Shown: positions 13,749-20,792, counted from the stretch's first letter. The stretch: 20,792 nt of DNA from JALZAH01 sp051000755 (GCA_051000755.1 JBPCNZ010000033.1:1-20792); one strand, 5' to 3'. Notes: generated by a model not told the origin, from the sequence alone. Made by a program: numbers and translations.

Positions 13749-14873
13749 TTGGTGCAGATCGAAGGTTCACCGTTTGTCATCGCCGGCCCCGCCCAGCCCG
13801 ACGAGCTCATCGGCCGCCACGACGTCCTGGCCACCCTGAGCGATCGGGCCGCCCGGGGCCGCTTCGTGCTGCTCGTCGCCCCCCGTCGCTACGGCAAGAC
13901 CACGCTCGTGCACCGGCTCCGCCACGACGCCCACGCCACCAAGGACCTCGATGTGGTCATCGTCGATCTCATGGGCGTGCAGACCCTGGGTGACATCGCC
14001 CTCCGCCTGGCCCAGGCGTGGACCCGGCTCCCTCAGGGACCGTTGGCCAAGGCCGCGGCGGTGGTCCTGCCCTACGTGCGCGGCCTCGACGTGTCCGGCG
14101 GGGTGGCCACCCTCCACCTGCGCCCCCGGCCCGCCCCTACGGAGGGGGCGACGTTGGAGGGGGTCCTGGACATTCCCCGAGCGGTTGCCGAGCGCACCGG
14201 TCGGCGAGTGCTGGTAGTGCTCGACGAGTTCCAGGCCATTGCCTCGGTCGACCGAGCCGACGCCATCATCCGCTCCCAGATCCAACATCACACCGACCAG
14301 GTGTCCTACCTCTTCGCCGGCTCCGAGCGCTCCACCCTGCACATGCTGTTCAACGAGGCGTCCCGGCCCCTCTACGGCCAGGCCGAGCAGGTCGCTCTCG
14401 ACCCCTTCGATCCGGCCGCGCTCGGCGACTACCTCGCCGATCACCTGAGCGCGTCGGGTCGGGACATCACCGCCGACGGTCTCGCCGCCTACCTGGCCTT
14501 CACCGAGGGACACCCGCAGCGATCGATGCTGGTCGCCGACTGCCTGTGGGCGGTGGCCGGCCCGGGCACCACGGTGGACCGTCCCCAAGTGGACGCTGCC
14601 GTCGACCTGGCCCTGGAACGGTGCGACGCCGAGTTCGCCGCGGTGCACGCCCTGGTCTCCGAAGCCCAGGCCCGCGTGTTGCGCCTGCTCGCCTGGGTCC
14701 AGCCGCTCACCGGTGCCGCCGCCCAGCGTCTCGGGTTGTCCCAGGGCTCCGCTCGGGCCGCCGGGGCTTCCTTGGCCGAGCGCGGGCTGCTTCGAGGCAA
14801 AGCCCAACCTTCCTACCGGATCACCGATCCGTTGCTGGCCGAATGGATGCGGCGGATGACGCCCGCCCCCTGA
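13749..14873 (+). CDS. Stand-alone AAA ATPase (archaeal-ATPase-like) with C-terminal winged helix
   Basis: The protein of about 374 residues has a Walker A motif APRRYGKTT at 44-52 and a Walker B motif LVVLDEFQAI. A sensor-like FAGSERS stretch is followed by DPFDPAALGDYL. The C-terminus (about 305-370) is a winged helix: RVLRLLAWVQPLTGAAAQRL, then GSARAAGASLAERGLL and RITDPLLAEWMRR. This is the layout of the ATPase_2/DUF234 type of P-loop proteins common in archaea and actinobacteria. TTG at 13749 or GTG at 13752 is the start, with AGGAG at 13735-13739. The frame is open upstream to 13485 but that part is not protein-like. Its role is unknown. Confidence 0.85.
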   Translation: MVQIEGSPFVIAGPAQPDELIGRHDVLATLSDRAARGRFVLLVAPRRYGKTTLVHRLRHDAHATKDLDVVIVDLMGVQTLGDIALRLAQAWTRLPQGPLAKAAAVVLPYVRGLDVSGGVATLHLRPRPAPTEGATLEGVLDIPRAVAERTGRRVLVVLDEFQAIASVDRADAIIRSQIQHHTDQVSYLFAGSERSTLHMLFNEASRPLYGQAEQVALDPFDPAALGDYLADHLSASGRDITADGLAAYLAFTEGHPQRSMLVADCLWAVAGPGTTVDRPQVDAAVDLALERCDAEFAAVHALVSEAQARVLRLLAWVQPLTGAAAQRLGLSQGSARAAGASLAERGLLRGKAQPSYRITDPLLAEWMRRMTPAP

Positions 14874-15065
14874 GGGCGTTCACCTGGTGGGTGGAACGAC
14901 GTCCGGAGCGATGGGCCACCGCGCCGGTGCCGGCGTTGGCCGGCGGGGAAAGGCTGGGGAGGCCATTGCCCAACTTCCTGTCGGCGACCGGCGGTCTTGC
15001 GGCATCGAAGCATCGGCAGATCGGGGGTTCCCGCCCGCAGGTTCCGAGTCGCCTGCGGCGCCTCG

Positions 15066-15456
15066 CCACCGGCGACGATATCGATCGGCGTCCCGGCCGG
15101 GATCATGCTCAGCTTGCTCAGGTCGGCGTCATGCAACCGGACACACCCGTGGGAGATCTCGGCGCCCGTCGAACCGATCTCGGCGTCGGCGACGCTGTCG
15201 ATAGGCCCATGGATGGCGATGATGGCGTCTCCAGACCCATCCCAGTCGGTGATGGAGTCGGAGTGGGCCGAGGTCACAAGGACGAACGGACCGTAACCCG
15301 GGTCCGGGGGCGGGACCCCCATGGTCATGAAGCAATGGCCGGTCACCGTGGGATCGTCCGTGGTGCCCACACCGGCCGGGAGGTCCAGGATCTGACTCGC
15401 CGATGACCGGCAGGACCGTCCGGTAGCCGTACCAGGTGGCGGGCACGGTGCCGGCC
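15066..15456 (-). pseudogene. L,D-transpeptidase (YkuD) remnant with internal deletion
   Basis: At the 5' side one minus-strand frame reads TVPATWYGYRTVLPVIGES, the usual region before an SH3-like part. Without the expected 50 or so residues, a second frame follows: ILDLPAGVGTTDDPTVTGHC, then GYGPFVLVTSAHSDSITDW, DAIIAIHGP and the catalytic ISHGCVRLHDADLSKL with its Cys and His, ending IDIV. So the catalytic half is nearly complete but the gene has an internal deletion with frame change, lacks a secretion signal and has no clean stop. It would have cross-linked peptidoglycan. It is divergent from the NlpC/P60 gene. Confidence 0.83.
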
Positions 15457-15494
15457 TGCGGGCCGTCAGGGGGACGGCGGCACGGAGAGGGAGT

Positions 15495-17039
15495 ATGTTC
15501 GCCACCGTGAGCCTGGGGGATCGCAGGAGGCGGGATTGCCGTCGGGGGCGGCGGCTCTCCCTCGTCGGCGTCCTTTCGGTGGCGGCGTTGGCGATCGGTG
15601 TCCCGACGACCGCCTCGGCGCAGGCCGCCCCTCCGGCGCCTGTGGTCCCGCTCGTGGGCGCCAGCCCGGCCACCCCGGAAATGGCTGTCCCGCCGATCCC
15701 CCTCGTCGACACGGGAATCACCGACGGCCAGGACCCGGGCCAGCTCCTGGCCCGGGCCATCGCCCTGCTGACCGCAGGAGACAAGGCCGGACCCCTCCAG
15801 AGCGCACTCTCAACCCTCCAGGCAACGGAGGACGCCGACACCGTCATCGCCGGGCGGGCCCAGGCAACCGCGGCAGCATCGACTGCGGCGTCGACGGCAG
15901 CCGCGACCAGGGCCACCGAAGCCTCGGCGTCGGCGGGGTCGACGGCGCACAGGGCGGACGGCGCCGACCAGTCGGCTCATCAGCTCAACGTCGACGCTAC
16001 CTCCCTCGGCACCGCCCTGCGCCAGGCGGCCCTCGATCTGTACATGAATGGCGGAGCCCCCCACGTCGCACCGCTGCCCGTCGGGCGCAACGTCGACGGC
16101 GACGCGGTGATGGACGCCATGGTGGGCGAACAGGTGGCCCTGTCCCCCCAGGGCATCCTGGCCGCCCAACGGCGGGCCGCGGCCACGGCCAGTCGGGCCG
16201 CCATCGCCGCCAAGGCCGACAAGGTCGCCGCGCAGGCCGCGGCCGTCGTCGCCCACGCTGCTGCCGTCGCCGCCCAGCGCGCCGCCACCGCCGCCCAAGA
16301 CGACGCCACCCGTACCTCCCAAGCCGTCGACGCGAGCGGTCGCCAGGCGTCGGCCCTGCGCCAGGAGCTGAGTGCTCTTGACGCGGCGACGGCCGCCACC
16401 CTGGGCACCGAGGCCACGACGGTCGCCCACCAGGCGGGCCAGAGCCTGACCTCGGCGATGTCACTGCAGTTCGCCCCCGCCGCCCCGCTGCCAGCCCCGG
16501 TACCGACGACGACGGTCGCGTTGGCATGGGCCTTCTCGGAGCTGGGGAAGACCTACGTGTGGGGCGGTTCCGGCCCGGACATCTTCGACTGCTCGGGGCT
16601 CACCCAGTACAGCTGGAACAAGGCGGGCATGACCATCCCCCGGGTGGCCATCGACCAGTACAGCTACACCGTTCCCGTGCCCCTCTCCGACCTCCGCCCC
16701 GGAGACCTGGTGTTCTTCGGCACCGACGTCCACCACGTGGGCATGTACATCGGCGACGGCCTCATGATCAACGCTCCTCACACCGGCTCGGTGGTCAGCA
16801 TCGCACCGATCTGGTGGTCCGATCTCCTCGGCTTCGGACGCGTGCACACGGCGACCACCCCGGTCCCGGCCCACACCCCGCCCGCCTCGGGCGCCGTGAC
16901 CGGCGGGCTCGGTACCGTTCCCTCGCAGGCCACTCCGCCGCCCGGCGCCCCGCCGATCACCGAGCCCCCGCTGTCGACGGTGCCAGCGTCGACGCCCACC
17001 ACGACCCGCTCCACGCCCACCACGAAGCCTGGTCGCTGA
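15495..17039 (+). CDS. Secreted NlpC/P60 (C40) peptidoglycan hydrolase
   Basis: This 514-residue protein starts with a basic region and signal peptide (LSLVGVLSVAALAIGVPTTASAQA, cleaved after an AxA site near residue 42). A long alanine-rich helical region of about 100-335 follows. The catalytic domain at about 340-455 has Cys366 in FDCSGLTQYSW, His414 in HHVGMYIG and a third polar residue near H429 (NAPHTG). The tail is rich in Pro and Thr. Such enzymes cut stem peptides in the cell wall, and the coiled region resembles RipA/RipC-type helical inhibitory segments. GTG at 15507 is an alternative start. Intact. Confidence 0.93.
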   Translation: MFATVSLGDRRRRDCRRGRRLSLVGVLSVAALAIGVPTTASAQAAPPAPVVPLVGASPATPEMAVPPIPLVDTGITDGQDPGQLLARAIALLTAGDKAGPLQSALSTLQATEDADTVIAGRAQATAAASTAASTAAATRATEASASAGSTAHRADGADQSAHQLNVDATSLGTALRQAALDLYMNGGAPHVAPLPVGRNVDGDAVMDAMVGEQVALSPQGILAAQRRAAATASRAAIAAKADKVAAQAAAVVAHAAAVAAQRAATAAQDDATRTSQAVDASGRQASALRQELSALDAATAATLGTEATTVAHQAGQSLTSAMSLQFAPAAPLPAPVPTTTVALAWAFSELGKTYVWGGSGPDIFDCSGLTQYSWNKAGMTIPRVAIDQYSYTVPVPLSDLRPGDLVFFGTDVHHVGMYIGDGLMINAPHTGSVVSIAPIWWSDLLGFGRVHTATTPVPAHTPPASGAVTGGLGTVPSQATPPPGAPPITEPPLSTVPASTPTTTRSTPTTKPGR

Positions 17040-17049
17040 CCGTTCCGAC

Positions 17050-17231
17050 ACCACTACCTCGGGCGGCGAAGCTGGCGGCAGCAGTCGCGGCCTCGGGTCA
17101 TCGACCACGTTCCAGAGTCATGGACCTCCTGATAGCCGCTACCGCCCACACCCCTTCGGCCCGCCTCTACACCCGGATAACCCAACAACCTTGCCGGGAT
17201 CGAGCCCCTGATCGAGATCGTGCCCGTTTGA
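17050..17231 (+). pseudogene. VapC (PIN) toxin, 3' fragment
   Basis: After the hydrolase gene one frame reads AAKLAAAVAASGHRPRSRV, then MDLLIAATAHTPSARLYTR, the typical late part of a VapC PIN domain (R..R..DLLIAATA..H.A.LYTRN). The expected continuation, NNLAGIEPLIEIVPV and TGA at 17229-17231, sits in another frame, so there is at least one indel near 17180. The N-terminal half with the first catalytic aspartate is missing. Confidence 0.78.
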
Positions 17232-17258
17232 CGAGCGACCCGGCGATGCTGGTGCCTC

Positions 17259-17504
17259 ATCGCTGAAAAGGAGCGGGTCGCCGCAGACATCGCTGAGCGA
17301 CTCGCCAACCAAGAGGGACAACCGCCGTGGGTTGACGCCGAACCGCTTCGTCGGATCGCAGACGCCTTCGGCCGTTCCGTAGCCGCTGAAGCAAGACTTG
17401 CCGAAGCCGTGAACGCGGCCCGAGTCGATGGCTACTCGTGGCCGGCTATCGCCGCCATGTTGGGCATCTCAAAGCAGACTGCCCAGACTCGCTACGGTGG
17501 CTGA
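17259..17504 (+). CDS. Small helix-turn-helix protein, start unclear (possible pseudogene)
   Basis: An open frame of about 81 codons reads AEKERVAADIAERLANQEGQ, then PPWVDAEPLRRIADAFGRSV, AEAVNAARVDGYSWPAIAAM and LGISKQTAQTRYGG. The last part is a helix-turn-helix of the kind seen in small actinobacterial DNA-binding proteins. There is no ATG, GTG or TTG before the conserved part in this frame; the preceding TGA is the VapC remnant stop at 17229. ATG at 17246 would connect only with a one-base shift, so the gene may be 5'-damaged. An in-frame GTG near 17411 would give only the HTH half. Confidence 0.55.
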   Translation: MAEKERVAADIAERLANQEGQPPWVDAEPLRRIADAFGRSVAAEARLAEAVNAARVDGYSWPAIAAMLGISKQTAQTRYGG

Positions 17505-17797
17505 ACTGTCTCAGGCGGGTCAGACGAGCGGGGAGCACTACCCGGGAAGTACGTCGCCCTCCGCCTCGGTGTGAGGCAGGAGATAGGCATTGGTCTCCCC
17601 TCGACTGGGCACAGCTCCGCGTCCGTGAGGACCGACATGCCGCGTGGCGGACGGTGGGAAGTCGACGACGACGGCAGCATCGTCGAGGGCGGCGGGTGAA
17701 GGTCATCGGGCCGGCGACGCAACTTCGATTTGTCAACGCTGACCTCATCGCCGTGCAGCTGTCGCCGGACGACGCGCAACGGATCCGCCGGAGCGTG
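17505..17797. other. Stretch with only very small uncertain ORFs
   Basis: A tiny plus-strand frame (GTG 17625 or ATG 17637 to TGA 17699) reads MPRGGRWEVDDDGSIVEGGG and overlaps by GTGA a second frame from 17696 (listed separately). Nothing else is recognised here. Confidence 0.4.
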
Positions 17798-17872
17798 TCA
17801 CCCGGCGTCGACACCAGCGAGCAGGTCGAGCAGGCCGGCAGCCTCCCAGGCGCGGTTTCGGGCGGCTTCTGA
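17696..17872 (+). CDS. Small hypothetical protein, uncertain
   Basis: GTG at 17696 overlaps the stop of a tiny ORF by GTGA and encodes about 58 residues starting KVIGPATQLRFVNADLIAVQ, then LSPDDAQRIRRSV. The first 35 residues look like a real small protein. The C-terminal part lies over an antisense Fic remnant and is probably not native. The family is not recognised. Confidence 0.3.
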   Translation: MKVIGPATQLRFVNADLIAVQLSPDDAQRIRRSVSPGVDTSEQVEQAGSLPGAVSGGF

Positions 17873-17982
17873 AAGACCGAGGAGCACCCCGGCAGCCATC
17901 AGCTGGTCGACGGCGTGGCCGACCGCCGGCTTGGACCGGCCGGTCAGCGCTGCGAGCACCGGCGCGGTGACCACCGGGTAGC
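17798..17982 (-). pseudogene. Fic-family protein, 3' fragment
   Basis: On the minus strand a frame reads PVVTAPVLAALTGRSKPAVG, then HAVDQLMAAGVL and NRAWEAAGLLDLLAGVDAG, ending at TGA (17800-17798). This matches the C-terminal winged helix of Fic proteins (VVTAPxLA..L.VSKPA....D.L...G.L......RNR.WE...LLDLL). The catalytic Fic core with HPFxxGNGR is absent, because the sequence switches to a glycosyltransferase piece on the other strand at about 17983. Confidence 0.75.
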
Positions 17983-18145
17983 CCGACCCTGGCCGAATCG
18001 GCGTATGCCGACGTGGAGGTGATCGTGGTCGACGATGGCTCGACCGATGCTACCGCCGCGGTGCTGGAGGGTCTGGGACTGGCCAACGTGACCCTCGCCC
18101 GCCAAGCCAACACGGGCAAGGCGGGCGCCCTGAACACCGCTGCCT
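17983..18145 (+). pseudogene. Glycosyltransferase family 2 fragment
   Basis: About 54 codons read LAESAYADVEVIVVDDGSTD and then NTGKAGALNTA. VDDGSTD is the nucleotide-sugar-binding motif and NxGKAxALN the next conserved motif of GT2 enzymes. Both the start of the domain and everything after ALNTA (the DxD and catalytic parts) are missing. It is bounded by the Fic remnant on the left and the IS110 remnant on the right. Confidence 0.82.
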
Positions 18146-18205
18146 CCAGCTCCAGCGACCTGCGCTGCGACAGGCCACAGGCGGGGTCTCGCACCCCGCA
18201 CGGTC

Positions 18206-18385
18206 ATGCAGCGCCTCGTGGCGCACCCAGCCGTAGGTGGCTTCCAACACCACCTCCGGACTGTCACCGGAGCGGGCGACCACCTCGGCCAGTGCCACGG
18301 GGTCGTTGACGATCTGCACGGTCTCGATCGGCTCGCCGACGGCGTCTTTGCGCACGATCACACTGCGACGCCGATGCAAGCTATC
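18206..18385 (-). pseudogene. IS110-family transposase, 5' fragment
   Basis: The minus strand reads DSLHRRRSVIVRKDAVGEPI, ETVQIVNDPVALAEVVARSG and DSPEVVLEATYGW. This is the N-terminal DEDD RuvC-like part of IS110-family transposases (usual form GIDLHRRRSVVVR..., then LEATYGWYW). After EATYGW the match ends and no C-terminal domain with the serine motif follows, so this is a left-over 5' piece. It probably marks a past insertion or recombination event. Confidence 0.82.
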
Positions 18386-18457
18386 GCAGGTATGGGCATC
18401 CCCGACCAGCACCGCCGACTCTGACGCCGACCCTGAAGCCCCCATCTCGCCCCGCTG

Positions 18458-18549
18458 TGTGCCCCACGAGGCACAGGGCGCCCTATCGCGCAGGTGTGCC
18501 TCTGGACGCACAATCACAGGTACAATACAATTGTGCCTGACCAGGCACA
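18458..18549 (+). promoter_or_regulatory. hipBA promoter and operator array
   Basis: Five perfect copies of the half-site TGTGCC/GGCACA occur in 92 bases: 18458-18463, 18470-18475 (inverted), 18495-18500, 18532-18537 and 18544-18549 (inverted). The last two form TGTGCCTG-AC-CAGGCACA, a perfect 8-bp inverted repeat. A near-perfect repeat CAGGTACAAT-ACA-ATTGTGCCTG overlaps it at 18517-18539. TACAAT at 18521-18526 is the probable -10 box. HipB proteins bind several tandem dyads, so cooperative autorepression is likely. Confidence 0.75.
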
Positions 18550-18564
18550 CCCGTGGAGGCTTCG

Positions 18565-18804
18565 ATGCAGCAGCAGTGGATCGTACGATCAGCCGAAGAC
18601 TTCGGCCGGGGCATAGCGGAGGTGCGCCGCGGCCAGGACCTCACCCAACACGAGCTCGCCGAACAGGGCGGCATCTCCCGGCACTGGCTGGCCAAGCTCG
18701 AGGCCGGCCATTCCACCCCGGTCCTCGAGCATCTCCTGCGCCTGACACGCCGCCTCGGAATCACCATCACCCTCACCTGGGACGGCGACGATGGCCAGGC
18801 CTGA
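18565..18804 (+). CDS. hipB: HipB-type antitoxin (XRE helix-turn-helix)
   Basis: This 79-residue protein has an N-terminal helix (EDFGRGIAEVRRGQDLTQHEL), then a helix-turn-helix (AEQGGISRHWLAKLEAGHST), and a C-terminal strand ITITLTWDGD that pairs in the HipB dimer. This is the standard HipB layout. ATG at 18565 has GGAGG at 18555-18559, five bases upstream, and is favoured over GTG at 18553. It overlaps the hipA start by 14 bases, so translation is coupled. It should bind the operator array just upstream. Confidence 0.92.
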   Translation: MQQQWIVRSAEDFGRGIAEVRRGQDLTQHELAEQGGISRHWLAKLEAGHSTPVLEHLLRLTRRLGITITLTWDGDDGQA

Positions 18805-20014
18805 ACCCCTAGGCGTGTGGCTGTACGGCACTAGAGTCGCCGAGTTGACCACGTCCGGGCCGGGGGACGTCACCCTACGCTACAGCGATGCTGCCCTCGA
18901 ACGCTGGCCAAGCAACATGCCCTTGCTCTCCTGCTCGCTGCCGTTGGGCCAGCGGCGACAGAAGGCAGGCATCTACTTCAAGGGCATGCTGCCCGAAGGC
19001 CAGCACCTCCAGGCCCTTGCCGCGCAGGCGAAGGTGACCACAATCGACATCTTCGGACTGCTCTCCCGCTACGGCCGCGATGTCGCCGGCGCCGCAGTGA
19101 TCGCCGCAGATGACCCCGGCGAGCGGCCAGGGCACGTCGTGGCCTACACCACCGACAGCCTCGCCGAGGAGGTCGCCGGCCTCGAGGACCACCCCCTGGC
19201 CGTCTACGACGACAGTGAGCTGTCGATCGCCGGCCTGCAGAACAAGCTGCTGCTCGTCGCAGACGGCGACAGCTGGGGCCGGCCGGTTGGCGGGCGGCCC
19301 TCGACCCACATCCTCAAAGTCGAGGACCGCCGCTACCCCGGCCTAGTCGGCATGGAAGCGGCCTGCCTCCGCCTGGCCCGCGCGGTCGGGCTGACCACTG
19401 TGGACGTATCCCTCGAGACCTTCGCCGGCACTCCCTGCATCATCGTCTCCCGATTCGACCGCAGCGTCGCGAGAGACGGGACGGTCACACGCGTCCACCA
19501 GGAGGACGCCTGCCAGGCCCTCGGCCGTGACCCGGAGGCCAACCTGGGCAAAGGCAAGTACGAGGCTGCCGGCGGCCCGACGCTGACCGAGATCGCCACG
19601 GTCCTCGACCGGTGGGGCGCCGACCCGCTCGCCGAGCTCGCACGCCTGGTCGCCGCCGTCACCTTCACCGTGGCGATAGGCAACGCTGACGCGCACGGCA
19701 AGAACCTCAGCCTGCTGCATCCCACCCCTGGGACTGTTACCCTGGCCCCGCTCTACGACACGGTCCCCACTGTCATGTGGCCGAAGCTCCCCGACCGTGC
19801 CGCCATGACGATCAACTCAAGGACCACGCTGGCTGCGGTCACCCTCGACGACATCGTCGCCGAGGCCTTCCGCTGGAACCTCGCTGCCGCCACGGCCCGA
19901 AGCGCAGCTGCCGGTACCGCCGAAGCGCTCCTCGGGGCCCTGGACACCGTGGGGGTGCCCGAGGATTTCGCCGCGACGATCCGTGGCCGTGCAACGGCTC
20001 TGCTCGCGTCGTAA
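18791..20014 (+). CDS. hipA: HipA-type serine/threonine kinase toxin
   Basis: This intact 407-residue HipA kinase is of normal length. The N-subdomain has PLGQRRQ and YFKGMLPEG (residues about 50-70). The Ser-containing ATP-binding loop is SIAGLQNK at 145-152, like the SIAGAQEK loop whose serine is autophosphorylated in E. coli HipA. The catalytic IGNADAHGKN at 297-306 supplies D300 and N305, and D323 in APLYDTVPT is the metal-binding aspartate. Known HipA proteins phosphorylate glutamyl-tRNA synthetase and induce growth arrest. ATG at 18791 overlaps the end of hipB. The residues for activity are all present. Confidence 0.95.
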   Translation: MARPEPLGVWLYGTRVAELTTSGPGDVTLRYSDAALERWPSNMPLLSCSLPLGQRRQKAGIYFKGMLPEGQHLQALAAQAKVTTIDIFGLLSRYGRDVAGAAVIAADDPGERPGHVVAYTTDSLAEEVAGLEDHPLAVYDDSELSIAGLQNKLLLVADGDSWGRPVGGRPSTHILKVEDRRYPGLVGMEAACLRLARAVGLTTVDVSLETFAGTPCIIVSRFDRSVARDGTVTRVHQEDACQALGRDPEANLGKGKYEAAGGPTLTEIATVLDRWGADPLAELARLVAAVTFTVAIGNADAHGKNLSLLHPTPGTVTLAPLYDTVPTVMWPKLPDRAAMTINSRTTLAAVTLDDIVAEAFRWNLAAATARSAAAGTAEALLGALDTVGVPEDFAATIRGRATALLAS

Positions 20015-20673
20015 CGCCGGCACCGGTGACCGGTCACCGACACCTGCGGCGGCCGGCTACTGACTGGCGGAGGTCATAGGCCCGGGAGCGAGCCGGTTGC
20101 CCGCAGGAGCAGCTAGGGCGCTTCCAGTCCGGGTCACTGGATACCCCCTTCGTGCAGAAGGAGCTGGAGCCAAACCGACTCGAGCACCTCGTCGGGCCCA
20201 AGTCGACCATGGCCCCGGTCGGGCGCCTCGACGCCGAGCAGAACGCTTCATCGGCCTACGGCGGGTCGAAGGCGACGTCATCCCGGGGCCGAGCAGATCG
20301 ATCTGGCGCCGCAGCAAGGCTGGCCGTAACCAGGGGCCAGTGGTCGGACGGAACACTACGCACCGTGCCCGGCGAGGCCGGAGCGAGCGCCAGGCGCCGG
20401 CCCGACTCGCATCTTCGGGGTGCTCAGCCGCCGTTCCCACCAGGCTCCGGACGCGGCCTGCCAGTGCTCAGGACCAGGCCGATCCCGCAACCCCCCTCCC
20501 CCTTCATTGCCGCATTTCCTTCGGCTGCTGATCACGGGTCACGGGCAAGGCGCGACACTGACAAAGGCATGGTTTCGGTCGTTGTCGGAGGTAGGGCGGG
20601 TGCTCAGCTACAGCCTGGTGGTGGCCAGGGTTACGTACGGCTGGTCCGCACGGGGAGCCGTCCGCCCCGTCCC
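20015..20673. other. Gene-free region downstream of hipA
   Basis: No frame in this 660-base stretch resembles a known protein on either strand. It contains a perfect 16-bp palindrome at 20024-20039. Short open frames around 20140-20260 have ordinary composition but no recognisable motif. Confidence 0.5.
20024..20039. repeat. Perfect 16-bp palindrome 10 bases after the hipA stop
   Basis: CGGTGACCGGTCACCG reads the same on both strands with no loop. It lacks a T-tract, so it is not a classic intrinsic terminator. It may be a protein-binding site or a recombination site. Confidence 0.6.
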
Positions 20674-20792
20674 GTGATGCCGTCCTCGTTCGTGCGTCGC
20701 AACGGGTTGTGGGTGGAGAGGGAACCCGACCCGGCTGATGTCGACCTCCTGGACCTGGTTGACGACGACGCCTGGGCCGACGAGCCCGACCC
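20674..20792 (+). CDS. Partial ORF running off the window end
   Basis: From GTG 20674 or ATG 20677 a frame stays open to the last base: MPSSFVRRNGLWVEREPDPA, then DVDLLDLVDDDAWADEPD. The acidic, protein-like composition suggests a real gene start, but the family is not recognised and the rest is outside the window. Confidence 0.35.
   Translation, partial: MMPSSFVRRNGLWVEREPDPADVDLLDLVDDDAWADEPD

Noticed and set aside
14018..15406. Plus-strand open frame of 462 codons overlapping the ATPase and beyond
   Set aside because: Arg/Pro/Gly-rich out-of-frame translation of the ATPase gene; no recognisable domain.
14813..15916. Single 367-codon minus frame containing the L,D-transpeptidase motif
   Set aside because: Only the middle part is homologous. 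The first half is antisense to the NlpC/P60 signal and Ala-rich region and the end reads past the normal C-terminus, so I annotate a remnant and not a full gene.
18206..18424. Plus-strand ORF of 72 codons
   Set aside because: It is antisense to the IS110 transposase fragment, whose minus-strand reading is clearly the real one.
1..20792. CRISPR array, tRNA or rRNA genes
   Set aside because: No regularly spaced direct repeats, cloverleaf-like sequences or rRNA motifs were noticed on either strand.

Overview
High-GC bacterial DNA of actinobacterial character. GTG and TTG starts are frequent, several -10-like boxes sit so close to the start codon that leaderless mRNAs are likely, and the families present (VOC/ArsR/SRPBCC operon, Uma2, MNT/HEPN, PIN/AbrB, HipBA, L,D-transpeptidase) have typical actinobacterial forms. 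No rRNA, tRNA or CRISPR array was seen, and the exact taxon cannot be read from the window.

Layout. 1-1423 is a complete IS256-family element with both terminal inverted repeats; it abuts a 3' mazF-like fragment, so it probably split a toxin gene. 1719-2993 is a three-gene operon (VOC protein, ArsR repressor, SRPBCC protein) with a perfect palindromic operator over its promoter. 3113-5694 holds an intact Uma2 nuclease, a divergent SDR oxidoreductase, an orphan ribbon-helix-helix antitoxin and a dihydrofolate-reductase-like gene cut by an in-frame amber codon. 5710-6233 is a multiply frameshifted P-loop ATPase/kinase gene. 6316-6872 is an intact RelB/Phd-RelE pair. 7246-8760 is a GAF-PAS-GGDEF diguanylate cyclase. 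9005-13512 is a run of toxin-antitoxin (TA) modules in different states: MNT/HEPN with the HEPN frameshifted, RHH/MazF with both broken, a broken Uma2, a coiled-coil protein, an intact VapBC, an AbrB remnant with an amber codon, and an intact AbrB gene followed by a broken PIN toxin. 13749-14873 is a stand-alone AAA ATPase behind a cluster of ATGCTCTT palindromes. 15066-15456 (minus) is an internally deleted L,D-transpeptidase remnant, divergent from an intact secreted NlpC/P60 hydrolase (15495-17039). 17050-18385 is a patchwork of fragments: VapC 3' end, small HTH gene, Fic 3' end, glycosyltransferase piece and IS110 transposase 5' end. 18565-20014 is an intact HipBA operon with a dense operator array. 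The last 780 bases are nearly featureless except for a perfect 16-bp palindrome and an ORF running off the end.

Overall the window reads as an accessory TA and mobile-element island in decay. Counting remnants, there are about nine TA loci in 20 kb. Antitoxins are mostly intact (six), whereas only three toxins are (RelE, VapC, HipA). Long non-TA genes are open, so real pseudogenisation is favoured over a poor assembly, but indel sequencing error must be excluded. No clearly new multi-gene system stands out. The best candidates for something undescribed are the ATPase with its palindrome cluster and the antitoxin-retaining pattern of toxin decay.
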